A program made the position numbers and the translations under genes. This document shows, in pieces, positions 32,205 through 44,372 of a stretch of 64,000 nt of DNA (its first letter is position 1; each line of letters opens with the position of its first letter). The stretch comes from Halichondria panicea (lineage: Eukaryota; Porifera; Demospongiae; Suberitida; Halichondriidae). The notes beneath the pieces are model-generated. The model ran no database searches and had not been told where the DNA came from. It was given only the letters and a program-made list of their open reading frames with translations. The stretch is taken from positions 3,855,175-3,919,174 of the forward strand of contig NC_087390.1 of the NCBI RefSeq assembly GCF_963675165.1, in the 5' to 3' direction.

Positions 32205-32820
32205 GTCTCGGATTAGCCTCGGTTCCAGGCCGATTAAAATACGGCCTGGTACCTATTGCAGGGGTGATAGTGTGCATGCGTTAGTTTATTCTCCAAAATC
32301 TGGGGAATCCCCTTTTTCTTTCTCTCATCTATTTTCTATCTTTGTACATCAGCTTAGCTCTCTATTGCGTTGTTCCAGAAGGCTTTCACACTAGTCTGAA
32401 GCCAGAAGAGGCTCTCATCTACCTCTATGACGGTTGTATGGTCAGGATGTCTTACCTTGGATCTGTACAGGCTATGGGAAGTGTATGGTGCCTCAAACTG
32501 CTACTTGCGAAGACAACCCGGCTATAGGACCATCCTAGACGTAGATGAGAGCCTCTTCTGTCTTAAAACTAGTGTTCAAGCCTTCTAGACCAACACAATA
32601 GACGGCATAAGCCACAGCTTTACAGAGCTCAGTCATAGAGATAAAGTATTACCTTAGTAAACTGACTAATTTCCTGTGTAATTTACTAAGGTTTTACGTT
32701 CGTAGTACGATTACCCATATTCTGGGTAATTTGAAGCGCATGCGCACTATCACCCCTGCAATAGGTACCAGGCACCAGGCCGTATTTTAATGCGGCCTGG
32801 AATCGAGGCTAGTCTCGGAT
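32205..32820. mobile_element. Fold-back MITE bounded by TTCCAGGCCG / CGGCCTGGAA repeats
   Basis: The left end GCCTCGGTTCCAGGCCGATT and ACCTATTGCAGGGGTGATAG are matched in reverse complement by CTATCACCCCTGCAATAGGT and CGGCCTGGAATCGAGGC at the right. A second inner inverted pair (GAGGCTCTCATCTACCTC near 32,408 and ACGTAGATGAGAGCCTC near 32,538) makes a nested hairpin. It is non-coding. Confidence 0.6.
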
Positions 32821-32902
32821 CAAAACCCTCAATTTGTCTCAGTGAATGTTTTCTCTCCCTTCCATACACATGCTTGGTGAGAAAGAGTACTTTCCTTACG
32901 TT

Positions 32903-33170
32903 TTTTCGGAACGTTCCACTGGCAAGAATACGATGTTATCGGCAACACTTCATCCTCCTCCTCAATTTGAAAGCCAACTCTCGGCCACAGCCACGAGGGC
33001 ATGAAGAAGTCCAGAAAGATTTCCTTTAAACAAAAAAGTAGTGCATAGTTGTGCATAGTTGTATAGCTGTATATATGTATATAATACTTACCCAGCTGCA
33101 CACTGATAAGTTGCACGCTCCACAACTGCTCAGGTGCATTAAGGTTACGGCAAACAGTTTGCTCATGAAT
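32903..33170 (-). other. Two candidate exons of an unrecognised gene
   Basis: On the minus strand, 33,110-33,170 (NAPEQLWSVQLISVQL, then GGTAAGT) and 32,903-33,026 (after TTTAAAG: EIFLDFFMPSWLWPRVGFQI then EEEDEVLPITSYSCQWNV, then CGTAAG) look like splice-bounded coding blocks. No domain is recognised. They may be host exons or part of another transposon. Confidence 0.3.
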
Positions 33171-33279
33171 ATTCATGATTTTTCTTATAATGATTTTTGT
33201 GAAACTATAAATGCCATGAGAGAAATTTGAAGCACATACATGATAAATATATTGGTGTATCAATCTGTATGACAAGTAT

Positions 33280-34800
33280 CAATCTTCAAAACATCTTCCA
33301 GTGACATCTTCCAGTGGAAGCTCTGAGCGATCAAGTTACTAGGAACAACACAAAACTAGTAGTCATTTTAAACTTCCAAAAACACTTCTAGCTCTGTGTT
33401 CTTGGTCTTATATGATGCTTCTTACCATTCTGGAGGGCGTGTAGAAGCGTTTTTTTCTTTCCAGGCCAACAAACTCTCACAAAATAATAATATGTAGACT
33501 AACTCCACTTAAAATGGCGGCCAGAGCCAAGGAAAACAGCCTCTTGTGAGCTTTCAGTAGCCTCTACATGCAGTGAAGCTACATTATAGTAAAAATGTCT
33601 ATTCGAGCCATAAAATGACTACTGCGTTTCAGCTGGACTAAGTCCAGCTCATTCTAGCTCATTCTAGCTGGAAAAGATCACTAGATCTAGCTCATGAATA
33701 ATTAATGAGCAAACGGTTGACCGTAACCTTAAGGACTGGGACTTTCAATTATTGCTGACTCTGCAAATTCTAAGCTCCGCCCCTACGGTTACCAGTCGCC
33801 CACGCGTGCATTATTTGAAGAACATTCCAATTAATTGAACGCGTCAAACTGGCTTGAAACTATTGACTCCATTGACTCTGAGAATTGCCTGGCAAGTGTC
33901 CTGGCAAGTGTGTGTAACAACGGACTTAGCTTATAGCCTAGTTTAAATCACAGCTAGATCTTAGCTAGATCTTAGTCTAGATGTAAAAAGAATAAATTAG
34001 CCAGCCTCGCTTGATTTTGCTAGCTGTAGCAGCGCTCGCAAGACACACTAATAGTTAATAGCAGGAGCAGATGACTCCTGTTAATAGTATGATCTATCCT
34101 ATGAGTATCTTAAACTGCAAGTGCTGTACTTGCTGTACTAGTATAATAGTAGCTAGATAGCTCATTTTGCTGTAGACTACCACTGCACTATACTATACTA
34201 CTGCCATCTGTCTTCTTTTATGCATCTAGTATCCAACAGAGAAATAAAGAAGACCTGTGGAGCTGGAGGTGAGTAATTTACTAAGGTGAGTAATTTACTA
34301 AGGTAGCTATAATAAATATGCATTTCATAGCTGCTCTAAGTTAATGGTTTCTCACTGGGTTGAGTGTTTTGTATACTGCAAACTCAGAGGAGGTACGACG
34401 TGACAATTGATCAAGCAATTAGCCTTCGTTAGTAGCCTTTGATTGAGCAATAATTATCCGCCTATTTTTTCGCCGAGGTAATCAGTGCCTAATTGCTTGA
34501 GCTGCACCGCGCTGCACTAAATAGCGTCTAATTATTTATTTTGTCCTCCCATCACCTGTGAGCATAGCTAGAAACCTATGTGTTGTTATGAGCAATTAGC
34601 TTCACTTCACTTGCTATATTGAAAGGTTGGTAGTACATCTGGTAGGGCAACAGACACAGTGGGGTCAAAATCATTTAATCAGGCATCTTGCATTATCATT
34701 GTTATGTCTAGGTGGTTTTGGTTGAGTAATCCTTACATACTGATGATTATGAAACTTATTTGCTGCGCTTATATAAAAATACACTGTATAGAATCACATG
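33280..34800. other. Intergenic, repeat fragments only
   Basis: It contains a diverged end of the TTAA/GGACTGGGAC element (about 33,727-33,790) and several tandem duplications (33,285-33,312; 33,640-33,665; 33,890-33,915; 34,267-34,300, the last 17 bp). I see no supported exon. Confidence 0.4.
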
Positions 34801-35850
34801 TTAAAAGTTGGTGATATACATTATCTATGTTTGCAGACAAGAAGTGCCAGATTTCTATAACTTGTGCCAAAGGTTCAAAAGTTTTCTAGTATCATCCAGT
34901 TTTTTTCTGCTATGTCGTATCATTCGGTATTGTTTTTTTTTTTTTAGGGTTCTGACCCGAGTGAACGAACTCAACACGAACTCAACACGTCAAACCTGCG
35001 CCAGAGAAAAACCTAAAAAAACGAATGTCCAATCAACAACTTTGTCCAATCAACAACTTCCATGCAGTACATTACGAGAAACATTATTCAAAGTGATAGA
35101 CATTAAACACACCCAAATTAACTTACTGCTATGTTGTTTTTCCTACCAGGATTCCTTGAGATCGAGTTAGTTACAACATGTGCTCTTCATAGATCATGTG
35201 ATTTTAGGATCATGTGACCTTTGCAGATCTCATGCACAATGTACATGGCAGGTAGGGGGTAAGGTGTTGGGGTTGATCAAGAGGAAGTCAAGAGGAAGTT
35301 GGACATGTGTTTCATCTAGTAGGGGGGGGGGAGACGAAGAGAGAGGGAGTTTGAGTACTAGACCCAACATTATCAATAGACAGTCTTTTGCTACATGTAG
35401 CTTTGCTAGGGTCATCTCACCACAATTAATCTCACCACAATTACCATGCCTTTACCATGCACCTCCAAGGGCACGCACATTATTTAATAGGATTTGCTAT
35501 TTGCTAATGTTGGTCAAACTGAGTCAAACTGAAAATAATAATGGCGGCCTGCGATAATTATAGATACTATATAGTTGATGTGTGCTTAGGCAGTTTTTGG
35601 GAGTTGTATTTATAAGGGGAACTTCCTCAATTCAGCTTTCCCCCTTTTTAGATTTATCTGTTTATGCAGGTGAATACCCGGAGATTGGCACTGTATATTC
35701 ATGCCAAACGAAAAGATATAGAGCATAGACCACTATTTTGTGCAGCATGCATGACTGTATGATAATTATTTCTACTGGACTTTGCAGAATCTTTGCAACA
35801 CAGATAGAGTAGAGCCTTATGTAAACTGTGGTTATGTAATCATCATTTAA
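34801..35850. other. No supported gene
   Basis: Open frames at 34,808-35,170 and 35,180-35,557 have low-complexity or shuffled composition and no motif. A 17-bp duplication lies at about 35,022-35,055 and a G-run at 35,322. Some sequence just upstream of 35,858 may be the mariner 5' region. Confidence 0.35.
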
Positions 35851-35857
35851 TGCAGAT

Positions 35858-36526
35858 TTGAAAAGTCTCAGTATTATAGCTATGGCCTATTCATGTGAAG
35901 AGAAGAGATCTAAGTCATACTCCTCAGATTTAAGATGGAGAATGATCTACCAAGTAGAAGTAGTTGGTCTGCCCAATAGAAAGGTAGCTGCTAATCTCCT
36001 TGTGGATCCATCTACAGTGCATAGAACAGTGTGTCTATTCAGAGCTACTGGGAACGTTAAACCTAGTCAATATCCTCCTAATCAGGGAACTGCTAAACTC
36101 ACTGCTATAGATAAAGTGATGATACTGGAGTTGATTATTCAAAAACCTGGAATCTTCTAAGGGAAATACAAGGACATCTTCTTGAAAGAACGGGGACAGA
36201 TGTCAACGTAAGCACCAGAGGTACATACATGCCTCTGGGATGACAAGACAAAAAATGGTTCTGAGAGCTGTGAGCTGTTGCGTGCACAGTATTTGATTGA
36301 CATTTCAGTCTATAAAGGCCACCCGGAGCTTTTCGTCTTTATAGACGAAACAGGATCTGATCGGTGGGATTGTATGCGGAAATTTGGATACAGCCTAAGA
36401 GGAAAGCCTGCTATTGTTCAAAAATTGCTTTGGCGTGGACAGCGAGTTACGGCTCTATATGTGCAATCTCACTAGAAGGTGTACTGGATTGCTATACTAC
36501 AACCGGCACCGTTAACGCTGATACAT
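35858..36526 (+). pseudogene. Mariner-like transposase, N-terminal half
   Basis: From ATG at 35,858 or 35,882: YSCEEKRSKSYSSDLRWRMI and NRKVAANLLVDPSTVHRT are the helix-turn-helix DNA-binding part. After one break near 36,160 comes GHPELFVFIDETGSDR with the first catalytic Asp, then KFGYSLRGKPAIVQKLLWRG and GVLDCYTTTGTVNADT. The frame stops exactly where the RAG1-like terminal repeat begins (36,527). The rest is at 28,183-28,521 on the other strand. Confidence 0.82.
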
Positions 36527-38508
36527 CACCGCTGTTTCAAGACCTCCACTTAGTTTGTAATTAGAACGGACTGCAATTCAACGAAATATTGAAAAGTGGG
36601 TGTGGTTTTTGAACAATTTTATTTCCTGTTTTGTGCAAACTTATACCCATAGCAACTTGTTTGTTATTCATTGAAGTCACATGAAAGTTATATGAGTGTC
36701 ATGTGCACCCTGTCATCTACTGAATGACACGCGCATAACAACAGGCATTTAGCTGCGCGTGCGCAGCTAGAAACTACACTGCACCTGTTAAAGGTATCAA
36801 CTACAAGTTGTAAGTGGATGTTTTGATAGCTACTCACTGACTACCAGAGTGTTTCTTTGAAGTGAAATTTGCAACAACTGAAAGAGGAAGTTCCATACTA
36901 CAGTTTCAACAACGACAGGTATTGGACAAAATTTTTTGGCAGCAACAATATGAAACATGACACAAATTTACGATATTTACACATGCACATTGATATATAA
37001 TGAACAAAAACAGACAATTCATTTGCATCAACCTTCAGGAATGAGTCAAGAACATCTTGAGGCACTTTGCAGGCACTGCAGGGTTTGTGGATCTCTCTTT
37101 AAGAACAAGAAAGGTCCCTCAGGTTGGAGATATGTCTGCTCTGACAGGCACGACGACCTCCTGGAGGTGTTTGGAATAGATGTAACAGATGACTCGGATT
37201 TAATGCACCCTAAAACATACTGCCACCCATGCAACAACATAATATATCACACACACAAGAAGGCCAGTGATGGTAAACTGTACAACCCCAAAAAGGTGAT
37301 TGCTACGTGGACTGATCACACAGAAGATGATTGCCCCGTGTGTACGAGCATTAAGACTCACAGTGTTGGTGGGAGGCCGAAGAAGCAATACAAACCTGGC
37401 AGACCGGCAAAAGGCTCATTTCAGTCAGTCAGCCATCCAGCACATCAAGCTGATAGCTCCCTCCACCTTCTGCGAACAAGACACAGTACTACCGTCGCAA
37501 GGTTGTTTTGACTGTCCTATCTGTAAAAAGATAGTAGACAAACCTATCGAACTCAAGACGTGCGGTAGTCTTGTCTGTGCAGATTGTCTGTGCCAGTGTC
37601 TACAAGAGTCTCAGACGACATCAGCCAATCAGGACATCTTGATGATGTTGAAGCAATACAACCTCCTTCCGAGATCACTTTGAGAGCCTTGGGAAGCCTT
37701 GAGGTCACGTGCAGTGTGTGCAGGAAACACGGGTGCTTAAAACACCACAAGGCCCACCATGACAGCAAGTGTGCATGCACACACTTCAAACCAGCAGCCC
37801 TCAGCCCTTCAGACTTGTTAAGCAGACCTGAAGAACTGTCCTTGTCCCCATTTGAAGAGAAACTGAAAACTGTCCTCATCAAGCGCAGTATGCGCAACTC
37901 CAGCATTCTGGAGGTGAAGACAGGGGGACGGGTGAGAATAAAAACAATAATGACATAATTATAATTATATATTTTTTACAGCCTCTCAAGCTGATGCAAG
38001 TCAGCTCACCTAGCGTGTCCAGCGGCACTGCAAGCCAAACCACCCTGAGACGGCGCAGTAGTGAGCTGCAGGACATCAGGAAGAGAGTGAGTGGTGGTGC
38101 GGAGGTACAGCAGATGAGCAACGAGGTCAAGACTGCAGGGAAGGAAGATCAGGATAAGTTGATAGAAGAGCTGAAAAAGACGGCAGGGTGCTTCCAGGTT
38201 ACGTTTTCAGTCAGCCAAAGTTTAGGTATCCAGTCTGTTCTCATGATTCCCAGGAACAAGCTGCGGATCATGAAAAGGTGAATATGTTATGTATGTATAT
38301 ATGACTTACCTCTTTTAATTTTTCCTTCTAGAATGTTAGGGTCCAGTGTAAAAATAGCGTCTGAGAAGAAGATGCGGGCTGAAGCTAACTCTCTCATAGG
38401 AATAGATAATCTTAAGTGTCAGCTTGTTCCCTTCACATTTCCAGTCAAGGATGGCCGGCACACTGTGGAAATTAAGAATGTTCCCATGTGTTATACACCA
38501 CATTTGAA
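36527..38508 (+). mobile_element. RAG1-like transposon copy A, 5' segment
   Basis: It starts with CACCGCTGTTTCAAGAC (36,527-36,543), followed by CACTTAGTTTGTAATTAGAA and a 5' leader that matches 60,140-60,535 of copy B in reverse complement. The RAG1-like N-terminal exons follow. Homology to copy B ends in the middle of the exon coding NVPMCYTPHL at about 38,507, where a different repeat-rich sequence begins. Confidence 0.82.
37041..38508 (+). pseudogene. RAG1-like transposase copy A, N-terminal exons
   Basis: Exons 37,041-37,931, 37,982-38,277 and 38,332-38,508 are joined by GT-AG introns of 50 and 54 bp. They encode an N-terminal Zn region (CRVCGSLFKNKKGP; YCHPCNNIIYH; CPVC), GGRPKK and PGRPAKG basic motifs, a RING-type region (CPICKKIVDKPIELKTCGSL; CADCLCQCL) that has lost its last CPFC pair, and a second finger (CSVCRKHGCLKHHKAHHDSKC). 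Helical stretches (LRRRSSELQDIRKRV) and IMKR|MLGSSVKIASEKKMRAE follow. A 4-bp TCAG duplication at about 37,424 and a deletion near 37,615 break the frame. It is a pseudogene by itself, but useful as a second witness of the exon structure. Confidence 0.82.
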
Positions 38509-39640
38509 TGTCTCACCAAATGACCCACACTACTCACGGGTTATGTTTGCAATGTGTTAAATTAACCAATGGGTTACCTTTTAAGTGGGTTAAAAGCACC
38601 ATGAACCGTGTCATAAAATAGTTAAATTGACCCACGAGTTAGTTCGCATTTCGTAAGTATATACACAACATAGCACAACAGATAGAGAATGTCATGAATA
38701 AAATTAATATAGTAATATTATAAAGCAATAAATAATTATTGCGCACAATAACAATCAATACTTACTACACTACACTATAAATGTCATTTCAAACTGTCTT
38801 TATAGATGTGCGTTTTTTATATACATGCTGTACCTCACAGGCCTATCCATCGCTTTGATCCATGAGTAAACAATGTCGAAAACATAATAAGCCGCCATCA
38901 AAGATGTTATTCCTCCAATTAAATCGTATTTGGTAGAGTGATCAGATTCGTCCGTGGTTGGTTCACTGTCTTTATGTGAGCTCAGAATTTCATAGATCGT
39001 TCACCGAGCCCCACCTTCTCTCTGATGTCAACAGTATCAGGGGGTCACTGTCCAACGATGACAGACAAAAGTGTGTCATCGGGTGATGGACTGTCCGGCG
39101 ACGATGAAAGTTTGTTGATGTCTGACAGTGAAGGTACAAAAGGGCGACGATGAAAGTTTGTTGATGTCTGACGTTTGTTGATGTCTGACAGTGACGGTAG
39201 CTCTTTGCAGTTCTAAAGAGTATCACACTCACACTAGCTGTGCAGTTCTAAAGAGATACCTGGTGACAATAGGGCTGATGGTTATACAATGTCCAGAGGC
39301 GATGGTACACCTTATCAAAACAACCAAACGTCAAAAACAACCAAACGATACCCACGATGTACCTCTTGGGTACTTCAATCTTAGCACTGTTATATTCATA
39401 TGATGATGTGAAAACACAAAAATCAAGCTTAGTAAAGCATATGATAGGCTGATCAATAAAAAAAATTTTGGATTTTATCTCACCGCTGGCCGGGCATTTA
39501 AAAACGGGTGGGCGTAATAACCGTGGTTGCCATAGGCAACACATGTTGCACCATTTTATTCCTTGTTGCTAGGTTGCTCTGGAAACCGACATTTCACTTC
39601 ACTGTTAATTAAGAATCTGACGGTTAAAGGGTTAAGTGAT
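38509..39640. repeat. Repeat-rich insert interrupting RAG1-like copy A
   Basis: It follows the abrupt end of copy A. It includes an inverted copy of the 760-925 repeat (39,455-39,600), a GAAAGTTTGTTGATGTCTGACAG-type block repeated three times (39,100-39,200; one pair is a 17-bp duplication) and AT-rich DNA. An acidic block (DKSVSSGDGLSGDDESLLMS at about 39,063) could be an exon, but I cannot support it further. Confidence 0.4.
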
Positions 39641-40572
39641 GTTAAATGCTTCTCTCCTCTTGTTAACAGACGTGATTGCTGTTCAAGCCGTGTGGTTTTT
39701 AATCATAAGAGCTAGAAAGTCTGGGAAATCGTTAGTACCACTACCATACTGCCAAACAACTTGCAGAATTCGTGTACAAATTTATGAACTGGGTTGTACT
39801 TCCTACTTGAATCAGTAACAGCATCTTCTTGGACGATACCGCTTTTTTCTCCAAGGTGCATCGACTCTACAATTTCAACTGTTTCTAGTGTTGCTCATCT
39901 TTCTGTCTGCATTCTTCTATCATTGAAACGTTTTTGGGTTGATGCACTATCAGAACCGAAGAGTCCAATTTATTGATGTAGTGTAGTGTCTGGCACAAAT
40001 CCTGCTGGATTTCGTATTGTTGGATTGTTGGTTGCAAGGTTTACAAATCAGTGATTCTTGTGTTATTTGCAATAGTTAATCACTAATTAGTTGAACGCAT
40101 GGTTATAGAAACTAAAGATAATAGGTATTAGGGTTAGAATAACCACATTGTTTGTAAAGTAACGTTTAAAAAACGTTACAAACAACTATGCATTGGTTGG
40201 GTCATACATGCAACTATATTTTTACTGCCTCAACTAAAAAAAGAAGTCGTTTCTACTCATTTGGATAAGAATAACAATTGAAAACTGTATTAATGTACAA
40301 CAATAAGGAATGGTTAAAACAAACAAACATAATAGGTACATCTATAAGTTAAATTAAATTAACCAACAATATTTGTAACTGTACAATAGTTGAAACGACT
40401 GTACATGATGTTTATAACAACTATACACAGTGTTATAGTTAGAACAATCAACAATAGTTGAAAAACTGTACATTATAATGTTGTAACAACTATGGTTACT
40501 TTTACGTACATGTAAAACAACATTATAATAACTACTAGAGTTGAAGCTTAGTAGATACACCACAACTATAAG
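39641..40572. repeat. AT-rich region with degenerate palindromic GTTGTAAC/AACTATG repeats
   Basis: Between about 40,130 and 40,560 short motifs such as AACAACTAT, AATAGTTGAAA, CTGTACA and their complements recur many times, giving potential cruciforms. 39,641-40,130 shows no supported gene. Confidence 0.35.
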
Positions 40573-40901
40573 TGTCACAAATACGAGTTGTAATGACTTT
40601 GCTAGTTAGTTATTCACTTAGTCATTTCCTGTTCCTGTTCTTAATATTTCCTGTGTTGTAATGTTTACTGTTTAAATTGTCTGTTTAATTGTACATGCAC
40701 TTCTTTTGTATAGTCTATCTTATTGCTTTGTGCTCTAGCCCGGCGGCCTGCTCCTAGCGGCGCCCTTTGTGTATGGGAGCCCTGTCTTTGTTGTCTTAGT
40801 ATTTACCGTCTGTGTTTTGTGCATACTGTCAGTTGATCTATGGTTGAATGTTAAATCTTAAATCTTAATCTTGAACTCTGCTTCGGTGCACGAACTCAAC
40901 A
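40573..40901 (+). repeat. Candidate LTR of gypsy fragment G4
   Basis: It runs from TGTCACAAATACG to ...CGAACTCAACA, directly followed by ATTGGCGACGAGGAT, a primer-binding region seen in many gypsy elements. It is GC-richer near 40,738-40,790. No second LTR was found in the window, so the left boundary is inferred. Confidence 0.5.
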
Positions 40902-42370
40902 ATTGGCGACGAGGATAAAAACAGGCTCCCTAACCTACCTCTCGAAAAATGGCAGCTTCTCTAGGACACATTGGCTCCACCGTCGAGGACTGGACTGGAT
41001 ACACAGAGCGCATAGGGCACTACAAAAAACGCTCCATTCTGCTCACTGCTATCAACTCATCAGGTTCGATGAACTAGTCAAGACCCCGCCCCTTCAATAA
41101 TCCTGCAACGGTATAATTTTTTCACGAGGAAGCAGCACTCCACGGAAAGCATTGGGCATTTTGTGGCTACTTTGGCGACACTTTGGACGACATGCGGCTC
41201 GTCTGTGGCTGCAGGGACCGACGCCTGCGCAATTTAAACTACTTTCCAATGCTGCACTAACCTCGGCTGAACGGGGCACTGGGCACTAAGGATCTGGCTG
41301 GAGGCCACTCACTACCACTCACTACATAAGATGTATGGTCAACAAAAACGGCGCACACAAACTTTTTCGACAAAACTGCCCCCTATGAACCAGCCGCCCA
41401 CTCTCTCGTTGTGGTGCTGCCTACTCCCCTACAACGTGCAAATTTAAAGATTTCACCTGCCACTACTGTCAGAAGCTGGGACATCTAGCCTCAGTTTGCA
41501 GCCCGTGACCAGATACAGGCTCACAATTCTGACTCAGAGGAGGAACCTCCACACCTCGGACCAAGGTAATATTAACTGTTGAAACAGTTATGGAGTTAGA
41601 TACGGGGGCCACTCTCTCGGTGATGTCTGAGAGAGAGACACTCTGGCCAACTGATGGCCGCCCCCCCTCAACCTACGCGGGTGAGCGTATTTCTGTGTTA
41701 GAACAGATAACCCTGCGTGTCTCCTTTCAACAGCAGAACCACAGTCTCTCACTGTTAGTGGTACCTGCCCTACCCTCCTAGGACGTGACTGACTGGAGAA
41801 AATCAAGTTTGACTGGCAAAGCATTCACCTACTGCATTCACCTACTACGGCAGGTCACGTCTCAGCAGTCAGTACAGCAGGTTCTGGATTGCTACCCTGC
41901 AATGGGGAACTCGGCGAGATTGCTGGATCCACGGTTACGCTGCATGTTGACTCCTCGAAGCAACCAAGGTTCTTCAGAGCCCGACCTGTTCCCTACTCTC
42001 TGCGCACTAAGGTATAAGGGGAACTTCAAAACCAAGGTGTAATAAACCTTTTTTAAAAACTTTTTCTGAATGGGCTGCCCCAATTGTACCTGTGGTCAAG
42101 CATGAAGGGAAGATAGGCGACTACAAGCTGACGGTGAACGCGGTAAGGAGCTGACGGTGAACGCGGTAGCAAAGACAGACCCTTACCCACTCCCTCGCAG
42201 GCCTTCACAAAACTGAACGCGTACCCCCTAACTGAAACTAGCCGGAAGTACACCACAGTGACACTGTTTCAGTACCAGCGTCTACCTTTCGGCAGCGCAC
42301 CATCCTCCCTCACGTATGTGTGTATCTTGATGATATCCTTGTTACAGGTCCAGAGCAGGTCTTTGAGTAA
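40902..42370 (+). pseudogene. Ty3/gypsy fragment G4: gag, protease, partial RT
   Basis: After the ATTGGCGACGAGGA motif, gag starts MAASLGHIGSTVEDWTGYTE. A zinc knuckle (CHYCQKLGHLAS-type, about 41,457-41,500), protease (TVMELDTGATLSVMSERET; LRVSFQQQNHSLSLLVVPAL), and RT pieces (WAAPIVPVVK-type text near 42,070; YQRLPFGSAPSS; VYLDDILVTGPEQVFE) follow in several frames. Sequence stops being gypsy after the YLDD motif at about 42,368. A 23-bp duplication lies at about 42,125-42,170. This is a decayed, truncated copy of a different lineage from G1-G3, judged by the primer-binding motif. Confidence 0.72.
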
Positions 42371-42779
42371 TGAATTTTTGTTGGTCCTGTCAATAATATG
42401 CACAGATTATCAGAGTAGTCTACAACAGCATGAGCAATGGCAAGATTGTCGGACAAAAATGCATCTTTAATAATTGTTTCTTCCTTGGAAGTGGAAGTTG
42501 CAGAGCACTTAAATCTCGAAAGAATGGTTTTAGAATAGCTAATACAGGTTTTTGTTGCTAAATTAATAGCCTTGAATGCGGATCGACTCTTATTTCCAAA
42601 AACTATACTCCTACCTTGCGTGTGACCCTAGAGGATTACAAGTATCCAATTATTTGCAAAGCAAAGACGTTTCAAACAAGAAAATACCAGAATAAATAAC
42701 AATTTTCTTTCAAAATTCATATGTCATGAACCATACATTGAAATCACTTGTAACTATCCTACAGGTAGCGCAGACCCCT
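42371..42779. other. No supported gene
   Basis: It joins the truncated gypsy G4 to the TTAA-element pair. No exon or repeat is evident. Confidence 0.35.
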
Positions 42780-43475
42780 GAGGTATCTTGACACCATCTT
42801 CGTTACCTAGCAACTGACCACCCCCACTATTTACAAACATTCACAACTATGTACACAAATAATATTGTATGAGGGCACAGAGTGGCTAAAGACACTAAAT
42901 GAGTGTTCTCAATGTGACATGATTGAACCTGCAGAAAGTTCTCTGCGAGGTCGTATCAGCAGACGCCCTTTTCCCGGGAAATGTTTTCTTCACTTACACA
43001 CAGGTTTACAAGTTCAATGGTGGCTCATGATGTCCACTGCTGTACTAACTAGCCTAAACACAGTTATACTGAAGCTATCAAGACTACAAATGCTACTTAC
43101 CAGATCCAAGAAGTTGTTCCTCAGGCCTTCAGGCTCTATATTTTCTAGCTTGAGGTAGCTTTTATCTAGCTATGATCCCAGTCACTGTCCTCTCACTCAA
43201 CAAGGCCATAAGCATCGATATTCTCACTGTCTAGCTATACTTTAGAACCTCACTAAGGTTGTACTACGAAGATCTTGAAACATTATCAAACGGTCACTTT
43301 TCTTTCGACATTACTGTACAAAGCGTACCTCGAGGCAGCATATTAAAGATACCATGTGAAAGAGCAGCTCAATGCTGGCGTGTGCATAGCTCCAACACAG
43401 CGGGCACAATGAATTTTTGAAAATGACCACTAGAGTGGCCGTCATATGACGGCTTCAACGGGGAAAGGGTTAAAC
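42780..43475. mobile_element. TTAA element, left member of an inverted pair
   Basis: The sequence is inverted relative to 43,614-44,372: shared blocks include TTTCCCGGGAAA, GTTTACAAGTTCAATGGTGGC, CATCGATATTCTCACT and ACGGTCACTTTTCTTTCGAC. It ends GGGGAAAGGGTTAA, matching the other member's TTAACCCTTTCCCGC. The outer end is less clear. Confidence 0.6.
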
Positions 43476-43613
43476 CATCCTTTCGTATTAGAGATAGAAA
43501 TGTTTCCGCGATTGTTGCATCAGTTTTCTCGTACATAATGATATGAACGTGGCTTCGATATTGTCGACAATCAATACATAGGGTCTCCAATTTGGATTTC
43601 CTCTGGTTCCTAT
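43476..43613 (-). other. Unique spacer between inverted TTAA elements
   Basis: 138 bp with an open minus-strand frame (QRKSKLETLCIDCRQYRSHV; EKTDATIAETFLSLIRKDG) that runs on into the arms as a 104-residue ORF. No motif is recognised. It may be a fragment of an older gene trapped between the two insertions. Confidence 0.3.
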
Positions 43614-44372
43614 TAACCCTTTCCCGCTTTAGCCGACTATAGTCGGCATGGCTACTGATAAATTTCAAAAAATCATTGTGCACGCTGTGTTGGAGCTATG
43701 CGCTGCTCTTCCACATGGTATTTGCTTCGAGGTACAGTTCGATCAGAATTGTCGAAAGAAAAGTGACCGTTATATAATTGCTACAAGATCTTCGTAGTAC
43801 AACCTCAGGGAGAGTGAGAATATCGATGCTTATGGCCTTGTAGAGTGAGAGGACGTGAGAGGACAGTGACTGAGATCATAGCTAGGTAGGAAGCTTCCTT
43901 TCAGAGGTCAAACTAAAAAGATGTGGACCATCTTCCTGAACCAGTAGCATTGATAGCTTCACCATAGGTTTGTTTAGGCTAGTTAGTACAACAGTGGACA
44001 TCATGAGCCACCATTGAATTTGTAAACCTGTGTAGGTGAAGAAAATATAGGTGAAGAAAATATTTCCCGGGAAAAGGGACCTCGTTTCTGCAGATCATGA
44101 TTAAGTCAGCACTTATATCATGTGTTCAGTCATATCATGTGTTCAGTCACTTCGTAACATCATACAATAATTATTGTTTGTGTACATAATTGTGAATTTT
44201 TGTTAACAATTGTTATTTGTGGGGTGGTGTTTGGACGATGATGAGTCCATGGATGTGACAGGTCCGGTTCTACCTAGTGTTTTTAGTTCATGAGTTATAT
44301 TTAAACAAAATATGCAAATATATTCACTTTTAATTAAAGCAGGGAAGGGTTAAGCAGGGAAAGGGTTAAGAA
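43614..44372. mobile_element. TTAA element (piggyBac-like MITE), right member
   Basis: It starts TTAACCCTTTCCCGC and ends GCAGGGAAAGGGTTAA (a short tandem duplication repeats this end). TTAA plus CCCTTT-type ends resemble piggyBac inverted repeats. It is non-coding. Confidence 0.6.

Noticed and set aside
32829-33275. 148-residue single-exon minus-strand gene
   Set aside because: GT and AG signals inside make two short exons more likely than one continuous protein, and no domain is known.
34808-35557. Two plus-strand frames of about 120 residues
   Set aside because: Composition is not protein-like and no conserved motif is present.
42865-43158. 97-residue frame in the left TTAA element
   Set aside because: Not conserved as a frame in the inverted partner.
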